Source: Mayfieldus sp963781495
GTDB lineage: Bacteria > Actinomycetota > Thermoleophilia > Solirubrobacterales > 70-9
Length of the DNA stretch: 64,000 nt
Reading direction: 5' to 3'
NCBI GenBank assembly: GCA_963781495.1
Contig: CAWAFX010000002.1
Location: 1,736,001 to 1,800,000, forward strand
Shown piece after piece: positions 25,597 through 34,247 of the stretch. The position numbers and the translations under genes were made by a program. Under the pieces are notes generated by a model. The model saw only the letters and a program-made list of their open reading frames with translations. It did no database searches and had not been told where the DNA came from. The first letter of the stretch is position 1. Each line of letters begins with the position of its first letter.

Positions 25597-26685
25597 TCAG
25601 TAGTCGATCAGGGCCGGGCCGTACGGAGTGAAGAACATCTTGTAGGTGATCATCGGCCGGACCCCCGCCCACCAGTGCATCGCAACGAACGGATTTCCGC
25701 TTGAGTCGCGGACCAGCCCGCCGCTCGATTCCGACACGAAGCTCATTCCGCCTGGCCCCGGCACGTCGTCGGCGGGACTGATGCCGGTGCCGCCGCTGCG
25801 CTTGCTGTAGCCGATCCATGGCTTGGAGGTCGAGTAGAGCGTCGAGCAGACGCCTCCGCTGCCGATCCATACTCCGCAATCGGCGAAGCCGGTCGCGTAG
25901 TTGTTCGAGTTCCAGACGTTGCCCGAGAAGAAGAGGTAATTATTCGGTCCCTGGGGGTCGAAGGCGGGGTTTTCGACCGTGCCGGCGTCCCAGCTGATCT
26001 GGTTGGAGCTGTATAGCTCCCGGGCGCTCGTCAGTCGGGTGGCCCCGCTATGGCTGTACTCGGCGCCATAGATTCGGCTTTCCGTGGCGCTGGCGTCCTG
26101 ACGCCACTGGACCCAGACGTTGCCTGATCCGGGCGTCACATAGACGTTCGGGTCGAGCGCCCAGTTGTTGCCCGACGGACAGATCAGCGGCGTGCTCTGG
26201 GCTGTGAACGGCCCGCCCGCTGCGCTGGCGGTCGCCCGGCCGATGCACATCTTGTTGGTGCCCCGCACCTGTGCGGTGTAGAGCAGCACGAAGTATTTGC
26301 TGTCGTCGGGGTTGCGAAACACGGTCGGAGCCCAGACGAGATACGTGCTCTTGGTGGCCCAGCCGCCGGGCCCTCCGGGCAGCACGTCGGCGAAACAGGC
26401 GGGGTGCGCGGGCGTACCCATCGAATGCAGCACCGTCGAAGAGCGGTGCGGTACGTACATCCGGCCGTGGGAGCCGTCGCATTTGCGAACGTCCGCGTTG
26501 GTGCTGTAGGCGTAGTAGCGACCCCTGTCGTGGATGACGAACGGGTCGGGGGTGTCGGCCCAGTCGTAGCTGTCGGCCAGCGCCGAGGCTGGCGCCCCGG
26601 CGATCGCGACCGCGGCGACAAGAGCGGTCAGTGCCGCGAGTGCCGCACCCCGGATCGCTCCCCTCTTTCTGCCCCCAGAGCGCAT
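25597..26685 (-). CDS. Secreted GH43-like glycosidase
   Basis: The 362-residue product has a cleavable signal (basic start, hydrophobic core to about residue 37, ALA-type site). The mature protein reads as a five-bladed beta-propeller: DTPDPFVIHDRGRYYAYST supplies the catalytic-base Asp, YLVWAPTVFR is the GH43 blade-2 signature, NWALDPNVYV and GTVENPAF give further acidic residues. Family 43 enzymes cleave arabinosides, xylosides or related furanosides. Several cysteine pairs suggest disulfides outside the cell. No sugar transporter is adjacent. An imperfect inverted repeat lies 47 bp upstream. Confidence 0.78.
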   Translation of the reverse strand: MRSGGRKRGAIRGAALAALTALVAAVAIAGAPASALADSYDWADTPDPFVIHDRGRYYAYSTNADVRKCDGSHGRMYVPHRSSTVLHSMGTPAHPACFADVLPGGPGGWATKSTYLVWAPTVFRNPDDSKYFVLLYTAQVRGTNKMCIGRATASAAGGPFTAQSTPLICPSGNNWALDPNVYVTPGSGNVWVQWRQDASATESRIYGAEYSHSGATRLTSARELYSSNQISWDAGTVENPAFDPQGPNNYLFFSGNVWNSNNYATGFADCGVWIGSGGVCSTLYSTSKPWIGYSKRSGGTGISPADDVPGPGGMSFVSESSGGLVRDSSGNPFVAMHWWAGVRPMITYKMFFTPYGPALIDY

Positions 26686-26731
26686 CGGAGGGCGACGCTA
26701 GTGCGCCCGCCACCCCCGGGCAACCGCATTA

Positions 26732-26755
26732 GTCAGTAATTACGCCGTAACTGAC
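26732..26755. promoter_or_regulatory. Imperfect inverted repeat upstream of the GH43-like gene
   Basis: GTCAGT (26732-26737) and ACTGAC (26750-26755) flank an inner TTAC-GCC-GTAA. The 24-bp element lies 47 bp before the glycosidase start and looks like a dimeric repressor operator. Confidence 0.4.
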
Positions 26756-26789
26756 GCGGCGGTCAGGTAAAGCAACCCAAAGGGACGGG

Positions 26790-28232
26790 TCAGCCGGCCG
26801 GAGCCTCGGCCCGCTCTGCTGCCGGCTCGGGCGATGCCGCCTTGGCGATCTCGTCGAGCTCCGCCAATGCCTCCTCGATCCCCTCGCAGATCACGCCGAC
26901 GTCCTCCATCGAGTCGTAGTCGGCCAGCAGACCGAAGTTGAGGTGGCCGTTGTAGCTCATGATCGCGATCGCCAGCGCGTGGTTCTCGGGCAGAAAGGCG
27001 ATCGGGAAGGCGTCCTCCTGCTCGCGCCCGAGCACGTAGAGGGGCATCTGGGGGCCGGGGACGTTCGTGACGATGAGGTTGAAGAGCCGGGTCGAGAAGT
27101 TGATCCGCGACGCCTGGGCGAGCAGGGTCGGCGGAGCGAAGTCGTTGAAGCGCGAGATCACCTCGGCGCCGAGCGCCTGCTTGGACTGCTTCAGCTCGCC
27201 CATCGCCTCGCGCACGACCTCGAGCCTGCGCACCGGGTCGGCGACGTAGACCGGCAGCGGGCCTCGCATCGCGGCGATCCGGTTGCCCGTCTGACCGCGC
27301 TCGTCCTCGGCGCGGATCGAGACCGGCACCAGGGCCCGCAGTTCGAGCCCGTTGGTCGTGATCCCACGCCGGTCCAGCCACTTGCGCAGCGCGCCGCTGA
27401 CAACCACCAGGACGACGTCGTTGACCGTGCCGCCAAGCGCGTCCTTGATCCGCTTGAAGGTCGCCAGCTCCGAGCGCACCCAGACGAAGCGACGGTGGGT
27501 TCCGATCTCGACGTTGAGCGGCACGTCGGGGGCCGGGTTGGCGAAGTTCCAGGCCACCTCGCCCAGTGCCTGCAGGGACTCGGCCGCCTTGCGCGCCGCC
27601 GGCTCGGGATGGCGGGCCGCATTGACCAGCCGCTCGGCCAGGCGCAGCGGTGCAGCGGCGGCGTCGCTGATCCCGCGGCCCACCAGCTCGACAGTCGAGG
27701 GCTCGTGGTTGGGGACCCATTCCTTTCCCTCGACCGCCGGCTCGGGCACCGGCTTGACGTCGAACAGAACCGTCGCGATGTCCACCCCGGCGACCCCGTC
27801 GACGAGCGCGTGGTGGGTCTTCGAGAGCAGGGCGAAGCGGTTGCGCTCCAGCCCCTGCACCAGCCACAGCTCCCAGAGCGGCTTCGAGCGGTCCAGCGAC
27901 TGCGAGAAGACGCGCCCGGTCAGGTTGCGCAGCTGCTCCTCGGAGCCGGGCTCGGGCAGCGCGCTGTGGCGGACGTGGTAGCTGAGGTTGAAGGCGGGGT
28001 CGTCGATCCACATCGGCCGTCCCGCTTCGAAGGGGGGGAATGCCAGCTTCTGGCGAAACCGCGGCACCAGGTCGAGCCGCGACCGCACATGGGCGAGGAA
28101 GTCCTCGTAGCGTGGGGGAGGGCCCTCGAAGATCAGCACCGCGCCGACGTGCATGTGGCTCGAGGCCGACTCGTTTGAAAGGAACGAGGCGTCGATCGAG
28201 CTGAGGCGGTCGAGGTGCGTCTGCGGGCTCAT
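26790..28232 (-). CDS. Wax ester synthase/diacylglycerol acyltransferase (WS/DGAT)
   Basis: The 480-residue product starts LDRLSSIDASFL and has the acyltransferase motif HHALVDG, then the C-terminal WES domain with NLIVTNVPGP and YNGHLNFGLLADYD. These enzymes transfer acyl-CoA to alcohols or diacylglycerol to store neutral lipids at the membrane. ATG 28232 is used because homologues begin close to LDRLS; a TTG four codons earlier follows a TAGGGT box directly. It is divergent from ispH with 51 bp between starts. Confidence 0.9.
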   Translation of the reverse strand: MSPQTHLDRLSSIDASFLSNESASSHMHVGAVLIFEGPPPRYEDFLAHVRSRLDLVPRFRQKLAFPPFEAGRPMWIDDPAFNLSYHVRHSALPEPGSEEQLRNLTGRVFSQSLDRSKPLWELWLVQGLERNRFALLSKTHHALVDGVAGVDIATVLFDVKPVPEPAVEGKEWVPNHEPSTVELVGRGISDAAAAPLRLAERLVNAARHPEPAARKAAESLQALGEVAWNFANPAPDVPLNVEIGTHRRFVWVRSELATFKRIKDALGGTVNDVVLVVVSGALRKWLDRRGITTNGLELRALVPVSIRAEDERGQTGNRIAAMRGPLPVYVADPVRRLEVVREAMGELKQSKQALGAEVISRFNDFAPPTLLAQASRINFSTRLFNLIVTNVPGPQMPLYVLGREQEDAFPIAFLPENHALAIAIMSYNGHLNFGLLADYDSMEDVGVICEGIEEALAELDEIAKAASPEPAAERAEAPAG

Positions 28233-28270
28233 CTCTCCGCCCAAACCCTAACGCCCACGGGGTCGCTCGC

Positions 28271-28276
28271 TACCCT
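28271..28276 (+). promoter_or_regulatory. -10 box TACCCT, leaderless start of ispH
   Basis: TACCCT ends 7 nt before ATG 28284. No ribosome binding site is present. Confidence 0.5.
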
Positions 28277-28283
28277 TTGCTCG

Positions 28284-29264
28284 ATGCCCTCCTCGGCTTC
28301 CGGGGCTGCCCCGGCGGCGGCTCCGAAGAAGGTTTTGCTCGCGGCCCCGCGCGGCTATTGCGCGGGCGTCGACCGCGCCGTGCAGGCGGTCGAGCACGCA
28401 CTCGACCTGCACGGCCCGCCGATCTACGTGCGCAAGGAGATCGTCCACAACAAGCACGTCGTCCAGGAGCTGAGCAAGCGGGGGGCGATCTTCGTCGACC
28501 AGGAGACCGAGGTCCCGGAGGGCGAGATGGTCGTCTTCTCCGCCCACGGGGTCGCCCCGTCGGTGCACGCGAACTCCCGCCAGCGCGGCCTGCGGACGAT
28601 CGACGCAACCTGCCCGCTGGTCACCAAGGTCCACGTCGAGGCGCGCAAGTTCGCGGCCGAGGGCTACACGATCATCCTCATCGGCCACGCCGGCCACGAG
28701 GAGGTCGAGGGCACGACCGGCGAGGCGCCCGACAGCATCGTCCTGGTCCAGAGCGCCGACGAGGTAGACGAGCTTCAGATCGCCGATCCCGAGAAGGTCG
28801 CCTTCATCACCCAGACGACGCTCTCGGTCGACGAGACGGGGCTGATCATCGACCGCCTGCGCGAGCGCTTTCCGAAGATCGTCAGCCCGAAGTCCGACGA
28901 CATCTGTTACGCGACGACCAACCGCCAGATCGCGGTCAAGCAGCTGGCCCGCGAGTGCGACCTGGTGCTGGTGATCGGCTCCACCAACTCGTCGAACTCC
29001 AATCGCCTGGTCGAGGTCGCACGAGAGCACGGCGCCGCCTCGCATCTGATCGACAACCACACCCAGGTTCGCGAGCAGTGGCTGGCCGGAGTCGAGACGG
29101 TGGGCATCACCTCCGGCGCAAGCGCCCCCGAGGAGCTGGTCGAGGCGCTGGTCGACCTCTTCCGCCGCCGCGGCGCCGAGGACATCTCGGAGCTGCGCAG
29201 CGTCGACGAGGACGTGCGCTTCATGCTCCCGAAGGAGATCCGAACCGAGCTCGCGGCGCGATAG
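28284..29264 (+). CDS. ispH: 4-hydroxy-3-methylbut-2-enyl diphosphate reductase
   Basis: The 326-residue product is full-length IspH (LytB). Its three Fe-S cysteines are in RGYCAGVDRA, DATCPLV and DDICYATTNRQ, and the substrate-binding SAHGV and GSTNSSNSNRL segments are intact. It makes IPP and DMAPP in the last step of the MEP isoprenoid pathway and uses a [4Fe-4S] cluster. A 13-residue Ala/Ser-rich N-terminus precedes the fold. ATG 28284 is chosen from the TACCCT box; an earlier ATG at 28215 would overlap the divergent gene. Confidence 0.96.
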   Translation: MPSSASGAAPAAAPKKVLLAAPRGYCAGVDRAVQAVEHALDLHGPPIYVRKEIVHNKHVVQELSKRGAIFVDQETEVPEGEMVVFSAHGVAPSVHANSRQRGLRTIDATCPLVTKVHVEARKFAAEGYTIILIGHAGHEEVEGTTGEAPDSIVLVQSADEVDELQIADPEKVAFITQTTLSVDETGLIIDRLRERFPKIVSPKSDDICYATTNRQIAVKQLARECDLVLVIGSTNSSNSNRLVEVAREHGAASHLIDNHTQVREQWLAGVETVGITSGASAPEELVEALVDLFRRRGAEDISELRSVDEDVRFMLPKEIRTELAAR

Positions 29265-29268
29265 CGCC

Positions 29269-29919
29269 TCAACCTAGCGGGGTTTCGCCCAGCTTCTCGT
29301 AGAGCTCGCGCACTGATTCGAAGACCTCGGCGGCGCCGGCGTCACGCAGCTCGTCGTCGCCGAAGCCGCCCGTGCGCACCGCCAGGGTCTCGATGCCGGC
29401 CTTCTTCGCCGCCTCGATGTCCCAGGTCGTGTCGCCGATCATCACGCCCTCCTTGGTGCCCGCCTTCTCGAGCGCTGCCTGGACGAGATCGGGCTCGGGC
29501 TTGGTCGCCTCGACGTCGGCCGAGGTTGTCCAGCCGTCGACCAGCTCACGGGCGTCGAGCAGATCGAGGTAGTGGTCGACTTCGTCCTCCTTCGCCGAAC
29601 TGGCGAGGATGACGCTGCGCTCGGAGTCGCACAGCCGCACGATCAGATCGCGGGCGCCGTCCATCGGCTCGACCTCCTCGATCAGCTCCATATAGAGGTC
29701 CTTCTCGGCATCGCGGACCTCGTCGCCGTGCTCGTACTCGAACTCGTCGCCGGCCAGCGCCCCGACGAGCTGGTCGCCGCCCATGCCGATGTGGCGGTGG
29801 ATGCGCCAGACCGGCAGCGTCAAGTCGCTGGCCCGGAAGGCCCGGTACCAGGCGATCGCGTGCTGGTAGTTGGTGTCGACGAGGGTGCCGTCGATGTCGA
29901 GGATCGCCGCCTTGGCCAT
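29269..29919 (-). CDS. HAD-superfamily phosphatase (phosphoglycolate phosphatase-like)
   Basis: The 216-residue product has a complete HAD IA set: DIDGTLVDTN with both aspartates, a helical cap, VILASSAK (motif II), KPEPDLV (motif III) and MIGDTTWDIEAAKKAG (motif IV). Substrate is unknown; phosphoglycolate phosphatase and beta-phosphoglucomutase-like enzymes share this pattern. It converges on ispH with only 4 bp between stops and is divergent from the moxR unit. Confidence 0.88.
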   Translation of the reverse strand: MAKAAILDIDGTLVDTNYQHAIAWYRAFRASDLTLPVWRIHRHIGMGGDQLVGALAGDEFEYEHGDEVRDAEKDLYMELIEEVEPMDGARDLIVRLCDSERSVILASSAKEDEVDHYLDLLDARELVDGWTTSADVEATKPEPDLVQAALEKAGTKEGVMIGDTTWDIEAAKKAGIETLAVRTGGFGDDELRDAGAAEVFESVRELYEKLGETPLG

Positions 29920-29946
29920 CCCCAGGGGCTACCCGATGCGACCACC

Positions 29947-29952
29947 TACCAT
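29947..29952 (+). promoter_or_regulatory. -10 box TACCAT, leaderless start of moxR
   Basis: TACCAT ends 6 nt before ATG 29959 and no Shine-Dalgarno sequence intervenes. Confidence 0.55.
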
Positions 29953-29958
29953 TCGCTA

Positions 29959-30909
29959 ATGGCCACGATGCCGAAGCTCGACCCGTCGGCCGTGGCTGAG
30001 CTCGCCGAGGCCCTGCGCAGCAATGTCTGCGCCGCAGTCAAGGTCTCCGAGGAGGTGCTGCGCGACGTCCTGGCCGCGCTGCTGGCCGAGGGCCACGTCC
30101 TGATCGAGGACCACCCGGGGGTGGGCAAGACGGCGTTGGCGCGGGCGCTGGCGCGCTCGATCGACGCCGAGTTCGCGCGCATCCAGTGCACCGTCGACCT
30201 GCTGCCCGCCGACGTGGTCGGCGCCAACGTCTTCAACCAGCGCGAGTCGCGGTTCGAGTTTCATCCCGGGCCGGTGTTCGCCAACGTCGTCCTCGTCGAC
30301 GAGGTCAACCGCGCCTCGCCGAAGACCCAGTCGGGCCTGTTGGAGTGCATGCAGGAGCGCCGGGTCACGGTCGAGGGCCAGAGCCACGAGCTGGCGCGTC
30401 CGTTCCTGGTCATCGCGACCCAGAATCCGGTCGAGTACGAGGGCACCTACCCGCTTCCCGAGGCGCAGGTGGACCGCTTCATGGTCCGGGTCTCGCTCGG
30501 GTATCCGGGCCGCGTCGAGGAGGCCGAGATGCTCTCCGAGCACGAGAGCCACGACCGCGTCATGGACCTGCGGCCGGTTGCCGAGCTGGCCCGGATCGCG
30601 GCCGCCCAGCAGGCGGTTGGAACCGTCCACGCAAGCGAGCCGCTGCGCCGCTACATCGTCTCCCTCTGCGAGGCGACGCGCGAGGACCCGCTGGTCGAGC
30701 TCGGGGCCAGCCCCCGCGCCGGACTGCTGCTGTTCCGCGCCTCGAAGGCCCTGGCGGCGATCGAGGGGCGCGACCACGTCCTTCCCGACGATGTGCAGAC
30801 GCTTGCCCACTCGGTCCTCGAGCACCGCCTGCTGCTGCGCCCGGGTGCCGGACCAGAGGATCGCCGGGCGGTGATCGGCACCGCCCTGGAGAAGGTGCGG
30901 GCGGTCTAG
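29959..30909 (+). CDS. MoxR-family AAA+ ATPase
   Basis: The 316-residue product has the MoxR hallmarks: Walker A DHPGVGKT, the PADVVGANVF stretch, Walker B VVLVDEVNRAS, the sensor ATQNPVEYEGTYPLPEAQVDRF and a C-terminal lid ending near SPRAGLLLFRASKALA. MoxR ATPases act as chaperones for metal insertion or complex assembly together with DUF58 partners. Here DUF58 and a transglutaminase follow at once, the standard moxR-DUF58-tgpA trio. ATG 29959 is set by the TACCAT box. Confidence 0.93.
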   Translation: MATMPKLDPSAVAELAEALRSNVCAAVKVSEEVLRDVLAALLAEGHVLIEDHPGVGKTALARALARSIDAEFARIQCTVDLLPADVVGANVFNQRESRFEFHPGPVFANVVLVDEVNRASPKTQSGLLECMQERRVTVEGQSHELARPFLVIATQNPVEYEGTYPLPEAQVDRFMVRVSLGYPGRVEEAEMLSEHESHDRVMDLRPVAELARIAAAQQAVGTVHASEPLRRYIVSLCEATREDPLVELGASPRAGLLLFRASKALAAIEGRDHVLPDDVQTLAHSVLEHRLLLRPGAGPEDRRAVIGTALEKVRAV

Positions 30910-30921
30910 CGGGTGTCGCGC

Positions 30922-32010
30922 ATGCGCGCCACGGTCCTTCTCGCCGCGGCGCTGGCATTGGCGGGCGCCGCCTTCGACTCGCCCTCGCTCTATGTGCCCG
31001 CGATCGGGCTGGCCCTGCTGGCCGGCCTGGCCGCGGCCTGGGTCGGACTCGCCGCCCGCGGTGCGTCGGCGGAGCGGGTGGCCGGCGACTGGAGCGTGCT
31101 CGAGGGCGACCCCTACACGCTCAAGGTGCGGCTGCGCTCCGGGTCGGTCCCGCCCCCCGGCGGCAGCCTCCGGGATCCGCTGCTCGAGCGACCGCTGGCG
31201 CTCGCGCCTGGCTTCGGCGGCCTGCTCGAGTCGCAGACCAGCTTCGGGCATCGCGGCCGCCGCGAGCTGCCGCCGCTGACCCTGCATATCAGCGACCCGT
31301 TCGGGCTCCGGGTCGCCGGCCGCCGTGGCGCTGCCGGGCCCGAGGTCCTGGTGCTGCCGCGAATCGAGCCGGTCCGGGTCCCGGCGCTGGGGGCCGCGCT
31401 CTCGCGCCAAGGGGGCGAAGGTCAGAGCCGCGGCGACGACGCCGGCCTCGACGCCGAGGCGGTGGACTTCGAGATCGACGGTCTGCGCCCCTACCGGCCC
31501 GGATCGCCAGCCTCCCGGATCCATTGGCGCAGCGTCGCCCGCAGCGCCGAGCTGGTCGAGCACCGGCTGGTCTCGGGCGGGGGCTCGGATCCGCTGGTCG
31601 TCCTGGACTCACACCTACCCGTCGACCGCGAGGCGCTCGACCGGGCGGTCCGGGCGGCCGCCTCGCTCTGTCTTCACCTCGGCCGGCGCGGCGGCTGTGT
31701 GCTGCTGCTGCCGGACGAAGGACGTCCGCGGCGACTCGACCGCAGCATGCGCGGCTGGCCCGACGTGCACGCGCGGCTGGCCCTGGTCGAGCCCAGCCGG
31801 CGCCCGCCGGCCCTGCGGCGGCGGCGCAGCCGCTCGATCTACTGGGTCAGCGCCGCCGCTGACGCCGGCGCCGCCGCGGCGCGGGCGGGGCTGACTGCGG
31901 GCTACCTGGTCACCCCCGGCGAGCCGGAGCGGTCCGATGCCTTCTCTGTCGCCGGCTGCCGCGGCCGCGAGCTCGGCCGGCAGCGCCGGCGGGAGCCGGT
32001 CGCGGCATGA
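30922..32010 (+). CDS. DUF58-family membrane-anchored protein
   Basis: The 362-residue product has two N-terminal helices (about 5-45), then the DUF58 core with DFEIDGLRPYRPGSPASRIHWRSVAR, whose RPYRPGxxxxxIHW pattern defines the family; this part adopts a von Willebrand A-like fold. It is the usual MoxR partner. GTG 30913 is an alternative start three codons upstream. It begins 12 nt after moxR and its stop overlaps the transglutaminase start (ATGA). Confidence 0.9.
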   Translation: MRATVLLAAALALAGAAFDSPSLYVPAIGLALLAGLAAAWVGLAARGASAERVAGDWSVLEGDPYTLKVRLRSGSVPPPGGSLRDPLLERPLALAPGFGGLLESQTSFGHRGRRELPPLTLHISDPFGLRVAGRRGAAGPEVLVLPRIEPVRVPALGAALSRQGGEGQSRGDDAGLDAEAVDFEIDGLRPYRPGSPASRIHWRSVARSAELVEHRLVSGGGSDPLVVLDSHLPVDREALDRAVRAAASLCLHLGRRGGCVLLLPDEGRPRRLDRSMRGWPDVHARLALVEPSRRPPALRRRRSRSIYWVSAAADAGAAAARAGLTAGYLVTPGEPERSDAFSVAGCRGRELGRQRRREPVAA

Positions 32011-34241
32011 CGGCGGCTCCGGAGGCCCGCGTCAGGCTGGCGCTGTTCGCGGCCCTGGCCGCCTTCACCGCTGCGCACTGGGTGACCCTGGTCGAGAATC
32101 CCCCCTTCGGGCGGACGCTGATCGCGGTGGCATGCGCCGCCGCCGGGGCGGCTGCGCTGGCGGCGATCGCGGCCCGGGTGCCATCGCGCTGGCGCGCCTG
32201 GCCCCTGGCGGCGCTCGCTGTGTTGGGGATCTTCGCCGCGGTCGCGCTCGCGATCGGGATCCCGGCCCGGCTGCTCTTGCCGTCTGGCTGGGGGGAGCTG
32301 CTGTCGGACGTCGGCGACGGCCTCGGCTCGCTCGGCAACGCCGACTACCCCTACGCCGGTGGCGACCCCTGGTCGCGCCTGGTCCTGCTGGCCGGGCTGG
32401 CGCCGCTTCTGGCCCTCGCGGCCGCGCTCGTCTTCTGGCCCGCCGCCGGAGAGGCGAAATGGCGCCTGCGCCTCGGGCTGGTCCTGCTGGTCGCCGGATA
32501 CGGGCTGGCGGCGACGATGTCGGTCTCGAACCTGGAGGTTCTGCGGGGGTTGGTCCTGTTCGCGCTGATCGCCGCCTGGATCTGGCTCCCCGGCCTCGAT
32601 CGCCGCGGCCGCAGGGTGGCGCTGGCGCTGCTGGCGGTCGCCGGCCTGGCGGCGATCCCGTTCGCCGCCCGTCTCGACGCCTCCAACCCCTGGCTCGACT
32701 ACAGCGACTGGGACTGGGGCGCCAGCCCGGTCGACAAGGTGGAGTCCTTCGATTGGAACCACACCTACGGGCCGCTGGACTGGAGTCGTGACGGCCGTTC
32801 GCTGCTCCTGGTCGGCAGCAAGGCACCGCATTACTGGTCGACCGAGCAGCTCGACGACTTTGACGGCTACCGCTGGGTCTCCTCACCGATCGGGCCGGCG
32901 GTCGGGCTGCCGCTCGGCCTCGGACGGGCGCAGCTCGACCGTCACTGGCTGGTCGAGGCGCGCTTCGAGGTCCACGCGCTCAGCAGCCAGCTGCTGCCCG
33001 GGACCGGGACCGTGCTCTCGGTCCAGGGGCTGCATGGCGCCGAGCGGACTCCGGCCGGAGTCTCGATGCCGATCGCGATAGGCAACGGCGACGCCTACAC
33101 GGTGCGCTCCTACGCGCCCGACCCGAGCCCGCGCCGGATGCGGGCCTCGGAGGGGGTCTATCCGGCGGCGCTGGAGCCCTACACGGCTCTCGAGGTCCCC
33201 GCCGTGAGCCGTGTCTCGGCTCCGGCGGCCGAACAGCGCGGGGGCGAGCAGGCGGTGACGATCCGGTCATTCACGGTGCCGCTCCGCGGCAGGCCGGGAT
33301 CGGCGCGGGTCGCGAGCCAGCTCGAAGGATCTCCGTACGCGCGGGTCTACCGGTTGGCGCAGGGCTTGGCGGCGGGGCGGCCGACCGCCTACGGCGTCGC
33401 GGCGGCGATCGAGCGCTACCTGGCGCGCGGATACAGCTACAGCGAGACACCGCCCAAGCGCGCCTATCCGCTGGCCGCCTTTCTCTTCCGCGACCGCCGC
33501 GGCTACTGCCAGCAGTTCTCGGGGGCGATGGCCCTGATGCTGCGTATGGACGGCATCCCGAGCCGGGTGGTCGGCGGCTTCGCCCCCGGTGAGCGGACCC
33601 AGAGCGGCTTCCAGGTCAGCGACTTCGACGCCCACTCCTGGGTCGAGGTCTACTTCAACCGCATCGGCTGGGTGACCTTCGATCCAACCCCGGCCGCGGC
33701 GCCCGCGATCTCGCGGGCCGGGGCGCTGTTCACCCTCGGCCAGCGCCAGCGGGCGCGCCTGTCCCCGGGGGCCGTCGCCCCGGTGCACGGCTCAAAGCCG
33801 GTGACGGCGCCGGCGCCGAGCAGGGGTCATGGCTCGAGCGGGCCCTGGCCCCTGCTCGCCATCGCGGCCGGGCTGCTGGCGGTGGGGCTGGGGGCCGCGG
33901 CCCTGCTGGCGGCGCGGCGGCGGCGTCCGCGCTCGCCGCAGGAGCTGGCCGAGGCGCAGGCGCTCGAGCTCCAGGACGCTGTCGCACGGCTGCGGACGCC
34001 GCTCGCGGCGGGTACCACCCTGCGCTCGATCGAACGCAGGCTGCGCGGGGCGGGGGGGCAGCGCGCCGCCGCCTACGCCGCGCGGCTGCGCGAATACCGC
34101 TTCGACTCCGGCTCGCGCCAGCCGCCGAGCGCCGCCGAGCGCCGCGCGGCCCGCCGGGCCCTTTCGGCCGGCGACGGCCTGAGGGGCCGGCTTCGCGGCT
34201 GGATCGCAATGCCGCCCGGGGGCCCGCCGCCGCGCGGGTAG
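32007..34241 (+). CDS. Membrane transglutaminase-like protease (TgpA type)
   Basis: The 744-residue product has about six N-terminal membrane helices, an extracytoplasmic region with a transglutaminase-core, one further helix near 615-635 and an Arg-rich cytoplasmic DUF4129-like tail. The catalytic triad can be placed: Cys in RGYCQQFSGAMA, His in DAHSWVEV and Asp in WVTFDPTP. Together with MoxR and DUF58 this is a conserved bacterial cluster whose role in envelope biology is not settled. Its ATG overlaps the DUF58 stop by 4 nt. Confidence 0.9.
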   Translation: MTAAPEARVRLALFAALAAFTAAHWVTLVENPPFGRTLIAVACAAAGAAALAAIAARVPSRWRAWPLAALAVLGIFAAVALAIGIPARLLLPSGWGELLSDVGDGLGSLGNADYPYAGGDPWSRLVLLAGLAPLLALAAALVFWPAAGEAKWRLRLGLVLLVAGYGLAATMSVSNLEVLRGLVLFALIAAWIWLPGLDRRGRRVALALLAVAGLAAIPFAARLDASNPWLDYSDWDWGASPVDKVESFDWNHTYGPLDWSRDGRSLLLVGSKAPHYWSTEQLDDFDGYRWVSSPIGPAVGLPLGLGRAQLDRHWLVEARFEVHALSSQLLPGTGTVLSVQGLHGAERTPAGVSMPIAIGNGDAYTVRSYAPDPSPRRMRASEGVYPAALEPYTALEVPAVSRVSAPAAEQRGGEQAVTIRSFTVPLRGRPGSARVASQLEGSPYARVYRLAQGLAAGRPTAYGVAAAIERYLARGYSYSETPPKRAYPLAAFLFRDRRGYCQQFSGAMALMLRMDGIPSRVVGGFAPGERTQSGFQVSDFDAHSWVEVYFNRIGWVTFDPTPAAAPAISRAGALFTLGQRQRARLSPGAVAPVHGSKPVTAPAPSRGHGSSGPWPLLAIAAGLLAVGLGAAALLAARRRRPRSPQELAEAQALELQDAVARLRTPLAAGTTLRSIERRLRGAGGQRAAAYAARLREYRFDSGSRQPPSAAERRAARRALSAGDGLRGRLRGWIAMPPGGPPPRG

Positions 34242-34247
34242 TTTCGC

